Part shown: positions 25,729 through 33,165 of the stretch, in pieces | How positions within the stretch are numbered: position 1 is the first letter of the stretch | How the letters are laid out: the number at the start of each line of letters is the position of its first letter | From: Thermodesulfovibrio sp. | GTDB lineage: Bacteria; Nitrospirota; Thermodesulfovibrionia; Thermodesulfovibrionales; UBA6898 | Direction: 5' to 3' | Assembly (NCBI GenBank): GCA_013824615.1 | Contig: PNOC01000030.1 | Span: 1-40,650, forward strand | Length of the DNA: 40,650 bases | The notes under the pieces: model-generated | What the model saw: only the letters and a program-made list of their open reading frames with translations | Database searches by the model: none | Told to the model about the DNA's origin: nothing | Program-made: the position numbers and the translations under genes

Positions 25729-25817
25729 AGTATCCAGTAGGTGCTTATTTATTCGCCTCCAGCTGCTTTCGGAGGATATTGGAAAAATTTCTAAGGAAGA
25801 AATATAGGTAATTGTAA

Positions 25818-28800
25818 ATGCATAAAAGCTCCTATAGCATAATTACACGCTTCAGGGATCTTGTAGATAAAAATTTTAAGAACGAAAAAATACGAGTTCT
25901 GGATGTTGGCAGCTATGGCGTGAATGGAACATATAAAGAAATATTCTCTGATCCTCAAAAGTATGACTATGTAGGACTTGATGTCAATCCCGGTCCGAAT
26001 GTCGACTATGTACCTGCTGATTCATATTCCTGGCCGGAACTTAAGGACGAAGCGTTTGAGGTTATCATATCGGGACAGGCATTCGAACATATTGAGTTTC
26101 CGTGGCTCGTTATTGATGAAATGAAACGAACCCTTAAGAAAAATGGCCTTATTTGTATTGTGGCGCCATCGAGGGGACCCGAACATAAGTATCCCGTGGA
26201 TTGCTGGCGATATTATCCGGACGGATTCAGGGCACTTGCCAAGTGGGCTGGACTGGAGGTGCTTGAGTCAAAGACTTACTGGGGAACTTCAGGTTTTTCG
26301 GATGGAAGCGACCAGTGGGGTGATTCATTCTGTATCCTGTATAAGAATGAATCAGAAATTATGACGCCTCAGTCGCGAAGAAACATAGTCTCGCCTCGTA
26401 TCCTACAGACAAATATTGTCAATCGGAACAATCCGCTGCACCAGTCAAGGCTAGAGGAGTATTACGGCCATGCGCGTGAGGATGTTGTTTCGACTCTGAT
26501 CAGACACGGCATCCAGCCAAAGAAGGTGCTTGAGATAGGTTGTGCCTCCGGCGCTACAGGGAGGAGGATTAGGGAATTGCTGCGGGTTGAATACTATGCA
26601 GGCGTTGAATTGTCAGAGGCGGCTGCCATAATAGCTCGCGAGCACCTGGACCAGGTGTTTGTGGCAGACATCGAAAATACTGATTTGACGTCTCTAGGAC
26701 TTCAGCGGGGTGCTTTCGACCTACTCCTTGTGCTGGATGTTCTTGAGCATCTTTACGACCCCTGGAATACACTGTCGGTGCTGACGCAGTATGTGAAACC
26801 AGACGGATACATTGTCGCGTCACTTCCGAATGTTCAGAATATTGCTGTGGTCAATGATCTGCTTAAAGGAAGGTGGCAGTATTCTTCAGCTGGAATTCTT
26901 GATGCAACACATCTCCGTTTTTTTACGCTTGAGAGTATTATACCGCTTTTTTCCGGGGCCGGTATTTCTCTTGAGCGGACAGACAGTGTTCTTTTCCCCG
27001 GTATTAATGTGGCAAAGCTGAAGGAATCCGATAACAAGATTCTTCAGGATAATATATCTATTTCACACCTTAGCAAAAGCGATATGATTCGTTTTTTTAC
27101 GTATCAATATATTGTGGTAGGTAAAAAGGATAATCTGCAGGGCTCAACTCGTGAAGTTGAGCTCGGGATGGAAGGGCTGATGTCCTTGTCCGATGTCTAT
27201 AACCTTGGAAGAGCTGAGTTTCAGCCTGATCTCTCACCTGAAGCAATTTCAATGATTACCGTTTTCTCAACGCCAGTTACCATGGGAATGACCTCGATAA
27301 TAATCCTAACTTTCAACCAACTCGAGTATACCAGGGAATGTGTTGAAAGCATCCGAAAACATACTCCGGAACCTCACGAGATAATTTTTGTGGACAATGG
27401 TTCCTCCGACGGTACGGTGAAGTGGCTGAGGAAACTGGCCCATAATAACCCTAAGGTCAAACTTATTGAAAACAAGGAGAATCTTGGTTTCTCTAAAGGC
27501 TGCAACCAGGGGATGGAGGCATCAGGCGGAGAATATATAGTTTTGTTAAATAACGATGTTGTGGTCACTGAAAACTGGCTTTCAGGAATGCTTGCATGCC
27601 TGAATAGTGCCCCTGATATCGGGATCGTTGGCCCAATGACGAACAATATAAGCGGGATACAGAAGGTTCCCCAAGTCGAGTATGAGGCACTGAAAGATCT
27701 TCCTCAATATGCCGCTGCCTTCGGGGAGAAGTACCGGCACCGGCGAATAGCCTCGCGGAGAATTGTAGGCTTCTGCATGCTGTTTCGGCGTGAAATGGCT
27801 GAAAAAATTGGATTGCTTGATGAGAGCTTTGGATCAGGTAATTTTGAGGATGACGACTATTGCTACCGGGCCGCGCTCGATGGGTACCGGAATGCTATTG
27901 CCGGAGATGTCTTTATTCACCACTATGGCAGCAGGAGTTTTATCGGAAATAAGATTAACTATGGCGAGTCCATTTCAGGAAACAGGAAAATATTCAATGA
28001 GAAATGGAGCGGAATCGACGTTTCGACTCCTCTGGGACAGCGGGTGATTGTTCTGAATGCTGTGGAAAGGGCATGGAAATTCCATGAAAGAGGAGAGCAT
28101 GAAAAATCGGTGGAAGTTCTCATCGATGCAATAAAATACTCTCCTGACGCAGCCGAGATTTACTATTGTCTTGCCGAAATATTTCTGGAGAATCATAAAT
28201 ATCCGGAAGCGCTGGAAGCACTCCAATCATTGCCTGATACTGCTAAGGAGGCGGAACGAACGCTGACACTGATGGGCTATGCGCTGGAGGGTCTTGAGCG
28301 CTGCGCGGAGGCAGATGAACATGCTGATCGTGCCATCGCTATGCAGTCGTGTTCGGCAAAGGCATTGAACCTCAAGGGTATAATTTTCTATAGGCAGGGT
28401 GATGTTGATACAGCCGAGACGTTTTTTTGTAAGGCATCTGAAATGGATTCAGGATACGGAGAGACTTATACAAATATCGGGGTGTTAACGTGGGCTGCGG
28501 GCAACAAGGATGAATCGCTAACTCTCTTGGAGAAGGCTTTTATTCTATCGCCTGGCGTGCCTGATGTTGGAACTGTATATTATTCAGCGGTGACTGAGCT
28601 TGAGCAGTTTGCTTCGGCAGAGAAGTTGCTGGCTGATGCGAAAGCACTGCATCCGGACAATAGACAGATCTCCTTCTGGCTGATTGACAGTCTTCTTAAG
28701 CAGGGTAGGTACATGGAAGCGATGAGGGAAATAGAGCAGGCAATGATAACGTTCGGCATTAGCGATGGGATATTAAATGCTGCGCTTGACGTGCGTGCCA

Positions 28801-30032
28801 AGCTGGGGCCTATGGAGCCGATGAAAACAACTTCCGGTCGTGCAACGCTTTCCCTCTGTATAATAGTGAAAAACGAAGAAGAGAACATAGCAAGATGCCT
28901 CATGAGCATAAAGCCTGTTGTTGACGAGATGATTGTTGTAGATACCGGATCTTCTGACAAAACAAAAGACATTGCAACAGCAATGGGTGCAAAGGTGTCT
29001 GATTTCCCCTGGACTGACAATTTTGCCGATGCAAGAAACCGCTCTCTGGAGCTCGCCACGGGAGACTGGATTCTGGTGCTTGATGCAGATGAGGTTATCT
29101 CCTTGCGGGATCATACACTGCTTTTGAATCTAATAAACTCAAAATCCTCACGCGGGGCTGCATATAACTTTGAGACACGTAATTACACGGACAAACTGAA
29201 TGTTGAGCGATGGCAGGCAAATGATGGGACATATGGCAGCGAGGAGGCTGGCATCGGTTGGCATCCGAGTGTAAAGGTCCGATTGTTTCCCAATGATTCG
29301 CGGTTCAGATTTTCCAATCCGATTCACGAATGCGTTGAGCCGTCCATACTTCTGGCAGGTCTTGAGCTTAAGCCTTCTCCGGTGCCGGTGCATCATTACG
29401 GCGGCCTGATCAGTCCTGAGAAAGTACTGGCAAAAAAGAAGGCCTACTATGAGCTGGGCAAAAAGAAATTGGCTGATGACGGCCGGAATTCCAAGGCGAT
29501 CTTTGAGCTCGCTCGAGCAGCCGGAGAGATCGAAAAATATGATGAAGCTATAACGTTATGGGAGGATTTTGTCTCACTCGACCAGAATGTTCCGCTTGCC
29601 TATGTCCATATGGCATCGACCTATCTGCTTTTGCGAAGATATCAGGACGCATTGAGAACCTCGGAAAAGGCCCTGGCCTTGGCGCCACATTTGAAGGAGG
29701 CGGTTGTTGCCTATGCTTCCTGCGTGATTATAGCCGGAGATCCGAAGGATGCTGTTCCTCTTGTGTCAAAGATATTGGAGACTGAGCCGAGTTATATGCT
29801 CGGTATTGCTGTGCTGGCGGTCGCCAGCTGCATAAGCGGGCAAAGAGCAAAAGGTCTTGGATTATTTGCGAAACTTAGTGAGATGCGCTGTGACATGTCC
29901 GCCTATTTTATTGGGCAGGCAGAAACCCTCATCGCCGTAGAGAGGATTAAAGAGGCCAGATCATTGCTTGACGCCATGCTCCAAGCAGGCCTCTCATCAG
30001 CGGAGGCCTCAGGTCTCCTTTCCAAGTTTTAA
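25818..30032 (+). CDS. Multidomain methyltransferase / GT2 glycosyltransferase / TPR protein (likely flagellin glycosylation)
   Basis: A 1404-residue protein. Domains in order: a class I SAM methyltransferase-like domain (about 20-180; VLDVGSYGVNG at 26, AFEHIEFP); a second methyltransferase (about 225-430; VLEIGCASGATG at 237, LDVLEHLYDPW); a GT2 glycosyltransferase (about 490-735; SIIILTFNQLEYTRE, NND at 578-580, FEDDDYCYRA); TPR repeats (about 750-990); a second GT2 (about 1009-1230; LSLCIIVKNEEENIARCL, DAD at 1089-1091); and C-terminal TPRs. No signal or membrane segment, so it is cytoplasmic. An in-frame stop directly before the ATG fixes the earliest start; the ribosome site is weak. 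It sits between a sigma28 gene and the flagellin operon, so building and methylating a flagellin glycan is the best inference; other sugar acceptors are possible. Its stop is 2 bp from the convergent flaF stop. Confidence 0.88.
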   Translation: MHKSSYSIITRFRDLVDKNFKNEKIRVLDVGSYGVNGTYKEIFSDPQKYDYVGLDVNPGPNVDYVPADSYSWPELKDEAFEVIISGQAFEHIEFPWLVIDEMKRTLKKNGLICIVAPSRGPEHKYPVDCWRYYPDGFRALAKWAGLEVLESKTYWGTSGFSDGSDQWGDSFCILYKNESEIMTPQSRRNIVSPRILQTNIVNRNNPLHQSRLEEYYGHAREDVVSTLIRHGIQPKKVLEIGCASGATGRRIRELLRVEYYAGVELSEAAAIIAREHLDQVFVADIENTDLTSLGLQRGAFDLLLVLDVLEHLYDPWNTLSVLTQYVKPDGYIVASLPNVQNIAVVNDLLKGRWQYSSAGILDATHLRFFTLESIIPLFSGAGISLERTDSVLFPGINVAKLKESDNKILQDNISISHLSKSDMIRFFTYQYIVVGKKDNLQGSTREVELGMEGLMSLSDVYNLGRAEFQPDLSPEAISMITVFSTPVTMGMTSIIILTFNQLEYTRECVESIRKHTPEPHEIIFVDNGSSDGTVKWLRKLAHNNPKVKLIENKENLGFSKGCNQGMEASGGEYIVLLNNDVVVTENWLSGMLACLNSAPDIGIVGPMTNNISGIQKVPQVEYEALKDLPQYAAAFGEKYRHRRIASRRIVGFCMLFRREMAEKIGLLDESFGSGNFEDDDYCYRAALDGYRNAIAGDVFIHHYGSRSFIGNKINYGESISGNRKIFNEKWSGIDVSTPLGQRVIVLNAVERAWKFHERGEHEKSVEVLIDAIKYSPDAAEIYYCLAEIFLENHKYPEALEALQSLPDTAKEAERTLTLMGYALEGLERCAEADEHADRAIAMQSCSAKALNLKGIIFYRQGDVDTAETFFCKASEMDSGYGETYTNIGVLTWAAGNKDESLTLLEKAFILSPGVPDVGTVYYSAVTELEQFASAEKLLADAKALHPDNRQISFWLIDSLLKQGRYMEAMREIEQAMITFGISDGILNAALDVRAKLGPMEPMKTTSGRATLSLCIIVKNEEENIARCLMSIKPVVDEMIVVDTGSSDKTKDIATAMGAKVSDFPWTDNFADARNRSLELATGDWILVLDADEVISLRDHTLLLNLINSKSSRGAAYNFETRNYTDKLNVERWQANDGTYGSEEAGIGWHPSVKVRLFPNDSRFRFSNPIHECVEPSILLAGLELKPSPVPVHHYGGLISPEKVLAKKKAYYELGKKKLADDGRNSKAIFELARAAGEIEKYDEAITLWEDFVSLDQNVPLAYVHMASTYLLLRRYQDALRTSEKALALAPHLKEAVVAYASCVIIAGDPKDAVPLVSKILETEPSYMLGIAVLAVASCISGQRAKGLGLFAKLSEMRCDMSAYFIGQAETLIAVERIKEARSLLDAMLQAGLSSAEASGLLSKF

Positions 30033-30034
30033 AT

Positions 30035-30409
30035 TTAAGGCCTTCCCCTGAGTCCTGCCGCCAGATTCAGATTGATGTTAATAATGATATTGAGTTTTTC
30101 CGGTGCCGGATAGGCAAGGGCATCAATTATTTTTTTATCAATAAAGATACTCAGGCTGAGGATATCGCTTTTCAGCTGCTTTGGCAGGAGGTTGTCCTCT
30201 TTAATAAGCTCGCCCTGAAAAATGCTCCAGATCATCTGATTAAGTCTCAGAGCTTCACTGAGTCTTGTGTCACGGTCGGCAGCATCCCAATTGTTCTGGC
30301 AATCTTTAAGTCTCATGGCTGCCTGCGTGAGCGCCGAGGCCTCGATATCTCTTCCTGATTCGGTCGTCTTTTCTACAGTCCTATATGCCTGCATTTGTGT
30401 TGCGTACAT
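30035..30409 (-). CDS. flaF: FlaF flagellin biosynthesis regulator
   Basis: A 124-residue helical protein matching FlaF: MYATQMQAYRTVEKTTESGR, then ALTQAAMRLKDCQNNW, DTRLSEALRLNQMIWSIFQG and LKSDILSLSIFIDKKIIDAL. In Caulobacter FlaF is needed for flagellin synthesis and secretion and works opposite to FlbT. I start at the ATG at 30409 because AGGAGG lies 9 nt before it; the upstream ATG at 30430 has no site. It overlaps the end of flbT by 29 bp, a coupling that fits the known FlaF-FlbT pairing. Confidence 0.9.
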   Translation of the reverse strand: MYATQMQAYRTVEKTTESGRDIEASALTQAAMRLKDCQNNWDAADRDTRLSEALRLNQMIWSIFQGELIKEDNLLPKQLKSDILSLSIFIDKKIIDALAYPAPEKLNIIININLNLAAGLRGRP

Positions 30410-30788
30410 GGTTGATGACCTCCTGTTCATAGTCTATTAATTTGCGAGTCAGTTTCAGCGCCTGGTAATATCTGCTGTTGATAATGTTGTCACTGATCTC
30501 GTGCAGCAGTTCTTTCTTGCTGGGTGCTGCCTCAGCAACGTCTTTAACCAGTTCCCAGAATGTCTTGTGATGCTCGGACATATTGCTGCCATCTATATAC
30601 ATCAACTGAATTACAAAATAGATTCTTTTGCAGGGTGAGTCTGCATCCTGCAGGCTCATGATGTCCTTCTCGCGAAGGATCGGGACAGTGTTTTCAACAA
30701 CAAAATCGCTGCGGGTCTTTCCGTTTGCGATCACTGCCCCTCCGATGATAAGCTTCTCCCCCGGCTTGAGCGCTATTTTCAGTGCCAT
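30381..30788 (-). CDS. flbT: FlbT flagellin mRNA regulator
   Basis: A 135-residue FlbT: LKIALKPGEKLIIGGAVIAN, VPILREKDIMSLQDADSPCK, RIYFVIQLMYIDG and SRYYQALKLTRKLIDYEQEV. In Caulobacter FlbT binds the flagellin mRNA leader and promotes its decay when assembly is incomplete. Here it is third in the flagellin operon, after an unknown gene, starting 6 bp after that gene's stop. The flagellin leader in this window has tandem hairpins that could be its target. FlbT/FlaF are best known from Alphaproteobacteria, so their presence beside Geobacter-like chemotaxis genes is of interest. Confidence 0.93.
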   Translation of the reverse strand: MALKIALKPGEKLIIGGAVIANGKTRSDFVVENTVPILREKDIMSLQDADSPCKRIYFVIQLMYIDGSNMSEHHKTFWELVKDVAEAAPSKKELLHEISDNIINSRYYQALKLTRKLIDYEQEVINHVRNTNAGI

Positions 30789-30794
30789 AAGCTC

Positions 30795-31265
30795 TTAGAC
30801 CTTCACGTTGACGATAGTGCCCGGTTTGACCGGCTCTGCCTGAGCAGGCTCTGCTTGTTTTACTGCATCTCTGAATGCAATGAGTCTCTCAATCGAAGCT
30901 GATATCTCCTGGTTCGACGCCTGTTCAGGCAGTTTATTCTCCTGGATTGCCGTCTTCACATTATCAGCCATGTGTGACTTCCCTACTTGCTCTTCAAGGC
31001 CCTTGATCGTCTTTATGAGATCGATCCTCTGCGGGCTTCCCGCGGGGAAAAAAGGAGGAAAGCTGTTCAGAAGCGTCTGCAACTGCTCCTCCAGATAGTT
31101 TATCCCTGCGTTCAAACCTTGTGTTGAAACCTGCGGTGACTTCGGTTGTGTTGAAAGTTGAGTAGTTACAGTGCTGGTTCTGGTGTCAACCGCATAGTCG
31201 CCCTTTTCATTGGAGCGCAGCGCATTCTGCGTTAGCTGACTTGCCTGTATACTGTTGATATTCAT
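30795..31265 (-). CDS. Unknown protein between flagellin and flbT
   Basis: A 156-residue protein I do not recognise. It begins MNINSIQASQLTQNALRSNE, has a Thr/Ser/Gln-rich, probably disordered segment (about 27-50), a helical middle (LNAGINYLEEQLQTLLNSFP, DLIKTIKGLEEQVG, EISASIERLIAFRDAVKQ), an AEPAQAEPVKPG linker and ends TIVNVKV. There is no Sec signal. A GAGGA ribosome site lies 7 nt before the ATG. Its place as second gene in the flagellin operon suggests a late flagellar part: a filament-associated protein, chaperone or regulator. Its N-terminus resembles that of the TPR/Ig protein at 24234 (both start MN-N with a nearby Q-A-S). Confidence 0.75.
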   Translation of the reverse strand: MNINSIQASQLTQNALRSNEKGDYAVDTRTSTVTTQLSTQPKSPQVSTQGLNAGINYLEEQLQTLLNSFPPFFPAGSPQRIDLIKTIKGLEEQVGKSHMADNVKTAIQENKLPEQASNQEISASIERLIAFRDAVKQAEPAQAEPVKPGTIVNVKV

Positions 31266-31285
31266 GGATTGGTCCTCATATGTTT

Positions 31286-31318
31286 AACAGAGGGGAGGAT
31301 TTCTTCCTCCCCTCTGTT
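31286..31318 (-). promoter_or_regulatory. Perfect 14-bp hairpin after the flagellin gene
   Basis: AACAGAGGGGAGGA at 31286-31299 pairs perfectly with TCCTCCCCTCTGTT at 31305-31318 across a 5-nt loop. On the flagellin strand it is followed by AAACAT, not a U-run, so it is not a standard intrinsic terminator. It lies between the flagellin stop and the next gene and may protect the 3' end of a flagellin-only transcript or weaken read-through. Confidence 0.6.
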
Positions 31319-31334
31319 ACCCCGAAGTTAGTGT

Positions 31335-32474
31335 TTAGCCGAACAGTCTCAGTACTGACTGTGCTGCCTGTGAAGCAAGGCTCAAGGATGTTGTTCCCAG
31401 TGACTGCCTGGTCTGCAGCATCAGCATGTTGGCCCCTTCTTCGTTCATGTCAGCGAGAGTCAGGTTGTCAGCGCCTGTCTGGAGGACGTTGATCGAATTC
31501 TTCGTCCAGTCCTGACGTGCGGTCACGATGCTCAGGTTGTTCGAAAGGTTCTGCGAACCGACCTTCAGAGCTGCAGTTGCATTATCCAGCTTTGTGATAT
31601 CGCCGTCGATGTTTCCCACAACTGCCCAAAGTCCGTTGGCTGTGGTTGCAGATAATCCGCCTGTTCCGTCAAAGCCGCCCACGGCAAGGGTATGGCTGTT
31701 TCCGAAGTCAACCGTAAGGGTGTTGCTGGTCATGAGCAGATTGACTCCATTGTACCCGGAATCAGCAACAACGTTTGAGATCTGGGTCATGATACTGTTA
31801 AACTGCTGAGCCAGTGCCATACGGCCGCTGCTTATCGTGTTGTTTGTGTCGACGAAGCCGCCTGAGGACGTAACATCGCCGGCAGCCATAGCACCACCAT
31901 CATTCCGTGCGATGGTTATTGACGCACCATTAACACTTGAGTTATATGTTAATGCCGGTGCGGTGTTATTAACAAGAGCTGAGACAATCTGCGCAGTTCC
32001 TTCTGCGCTCGCGCCGATCACGAATTCAGTCGTTCCGTCGCCGACTATTGTTCCAAGGGTGGCACGTGCAGTCAGGACGGTTGCGCCGATTGTGATAGTG
32101 TCGCCAGCGGCGATTGTTCCTACTGCTATTGTGTCAGAGGCGCCTGATGCCGCTCCTGCAGCTGCGGTTGCCTTTGCCGTGTTTGCAAGTGCCTTTGCTG
32201 ATGAGATAAGGCCGGTGATAGTGGTAACACCGGTATCTGCTGCCTTAACGGTCTGGACGGCCTCTGACATGCCGTTTTTAAGACTGTCGAGGTTTGCTGC
32301 ATCATTTAAATGTGCCTTTGCGGTGAAGAAACTTGTAGGATCATCAAGGGCTGAGTTAACTCTTTTACCGGTTGAAAGCCTCTCCTGGGTTCTGCCGAGG
32401 AGTGAAGCTGTGCTCTGAAGGCTGAAAAGGTTTGACCGCATGGAAGCGGTTAAGCTGATATCGCCGATAGACAT
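31335..32474 (-). CDS. Flagellin
   Basis: A 379-residue filament protein. The N-terminal D0/D1 region (DISLTASMRSNLFSLQSTAS, then GRTQERLSTGKRVNSALDDP TSFF) and the C-terminal region (ADMNEEGANMLMLQTRQSLG, then SLASQAAQSVLRLFG) are of the alphaproteobacterial flagellin type. The middle (about 110-250) is Thr/Ser/Ala/Gly-rich, giving many possible O-glycosylation sites. It has a perfect sigma28 promoter, a long leader with three hairpins, and AAGGAG before the ATG. The flbT and flaF genes downstream and the large glycosyltransferase nearby fit a post-transcriptionally controlled, glycosylated filament. Confidence 0.95.
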   Translation of the reverse strand: MSIGDISLTASMRSNLFSLQSTASLLGRTQERLSTGKRVNSALDDPTSFFTAKAHLNDAANLDSLKNGMSEAVQTVKAADTGVTTITGLISSAKALANTAKATAAAGAASGASDTIAVGTIAAGDTITIGATVLTARATLGTIVGDGTTEFVIGASAEGTAQIVSALVNNTAPALTYNSSVNGASITIARNDGGAMAAGDVTSSGGFVDTNNTISSGRMALAQQFNSIMTQISNVVADSGYNGVNLLMTSNTLTVDFGNSHTLAVGGFDGTGGLSATTANGLWAVVGNIDGDITKLDNATAALKVGSQNLSNNLSIVTARQDWTKNSINVLQTGADNLTLADMNEEGANMLMLQTRQSLGTTSLSLASQAAQSVLRLFG

Positions 32475-32483
32475 TTTAATGCT

Positions 32484-32542
32484 CCTTATTCTAAGGTTTT
32501 TTCCGGCAATTCTTGCCGGGTTTACCGCCGGAAGCCGACGGC
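32484..32542 (-). promoter_or_regulatory. Three tandem hairpins in the flagellin mRNA leader
   Basis: Read on the minus strand, 5' to 3': GCCGTCGG-CTT-CCGGCGGT (32542-32524; 8 pairs with two G-U), CCGGCAA-GAA-TTGCCGG (32519-32503; perfect 7 pairs) and CCTTA-GAA-TAAGG (32496-32484; perfect 5 pairs). The last one overlaps four bases of the AAGGAG ribosome site. Upstream in the leader an AAAAGGAGGATAGGAGAG stretch (about 32589-32572) offers several GGA motifs. This layout suggests translational control. Confidence 0.6.
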
Positions 32543-32623
32543 TGAGTCAATTTTTTGTCTTTCTGGTCTTTTTCTCTCCTATCCTCCTTTTCGACCTTTA
32601 TTCTTTGCTGCCTTCTAGGTATA

Positions 32624-32650
32624 TTATCGGCGTCCTGTTTTAAAACTTTA
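32624..32650 (-). promoter_or_regulatory. Sigma28 promoter of flagellin
   Basis: On the minus strand TAAA (32650-32647), 15 nt, then GCCGATAA (32631-32624): a perfect consensus match, and TAAAGTTT extends it. Transcription should start near 32617, giving a leader of roughly 140 nt. Confidence 0.9.
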
Positions 32651-32745
32651 GTGGTTAATGAAACTTTTCTTAAAGTATTTTTAGAGAAATGGCCTAATTA
32701 TGATGTTATATCGGTAAAGCAAATGGGAAGATTTAGGGGATAATG

Positions 32746-32842
32746 AGAGTCTGTGTATAAAGTACAAAGCATTGTCACCCTGAGTTTATCGAAGGGCTCA
32801 CCATGACAAACATTTTTATATCTCAATTTATACACAGACTCT
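32746..32842. mobile_element. MITE-like element with perfect 16-bp terminal inverted repeats
   Basis: A 97-bp element bounded by AGAGTCTGTGTATAAA (32746-32761) and TTTATACACAGACTCT (32827-32842), perfect inverted repeats. The core holds one family B repeat (TTGTCACCCTGAG...TCGAAGGGCTC...CCATGACA). It encodes nothing. The same termini frame a family A core at 10131-10263, so the ends rather than the core define the element. Confidence 0.75.
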
Positions 32843-32864
32843 AATTAGCAGGTTTAGCAGGTGC

Positions 32865-32907
32865 TTGCCAACAAATTCTACCTATAGTATACTTATTGTA
32901 GATACAA
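32865..32907 (+). promoter_or_regulatory. Sigma70-type promoter and operator of mazEF
   Basis: TTGCCA at 32865-32870 and TATACT at 32888-32893 are 17 nt apart, a good housekeeping promoter. The inverted repeat TTGTA-GA-TACAA (32896-32907) covers the expected start of transcription and suits autoregulation by MazE. GGAGGAGG follows. Confidence 0.65.
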
Positions 32908-32922
32908 TGGAGGAGGCAGAAT

Positions 32923-33165
32923 ATGACTACAAAAATACAGCAATGGGGAAATAGCCTTGCGTTGAGAATTCCAAAGGCTTTTGCCGTGGAAGCGAATCTT
33001 CGAAAGGGTGCAGTCGTTGACGTTTCGGAAGAAGACGGCAAAATTATTCTTACACCCGTCAAGAGGAGGAAATTCACTTTGAAAAATTTATTGTCGGGGG
33101 TAACAAAGGAGAACATTCACGGTGAGATCAGCACAGGGAAGAGGGCGGGGAAAGAAATATGGTAA
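32923..33165 (+). CDS. mazE: MazE-type antitoxin
   Basis: An 80-residue AbrB/MazE-fold antitoxin. KIQQWGNSLALRIPKAFAVE and GAVVDVSEEDGKIILTPV are typical of MazE's DNA-binding half; the C-terminal tail (about 50-80) should bind the toxin. A strong GGAGGAGG site precedes the ATG. Its end overlaps mazF by 7 bp. Confidence 0.9.
   Translation: MTTKIQQWGNSLALRIPKAFAVEANLRKGAVVDVSEEDGKIILTPVKRRKFTLKNLLSGVTKENIHGEISTGKRAGKEIW

Larger units (their letters stand above)
25440..25817. other. 378-bp AT-rich divergent promoter region
   Basis: No gene is seen. The region separates the minus-strand TPR gene from the plus-strand glycosyltransferase. It is visibly richer in A+T than the flagellar genes on either side. 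It holds a sigma28-type promoter (minus), a sigma54-like site (plus) and a small CCTCC/GGAGG hairpin (25756-25775). Confidence 0.6.
32475..32922. other. 448-bp divergent region between flagellin and mazEF
   Basis: No gene is seen. From left to right it holds the flagellin leader with three hairpins, the flagellin sigma28 promoter, about 95 bp of AT-rich DNA with nothing recognised, a MITE-like element, and the mazEF promoter with operator. Confidence 0.7.

Noticed and set aside
31837-32418. 193-codon plus-strand frame across the flagellin gene.
   Set aside because: Its Ala/Val/Pro-rich product is the antisense shadow of the repetitive flagellin sequence.
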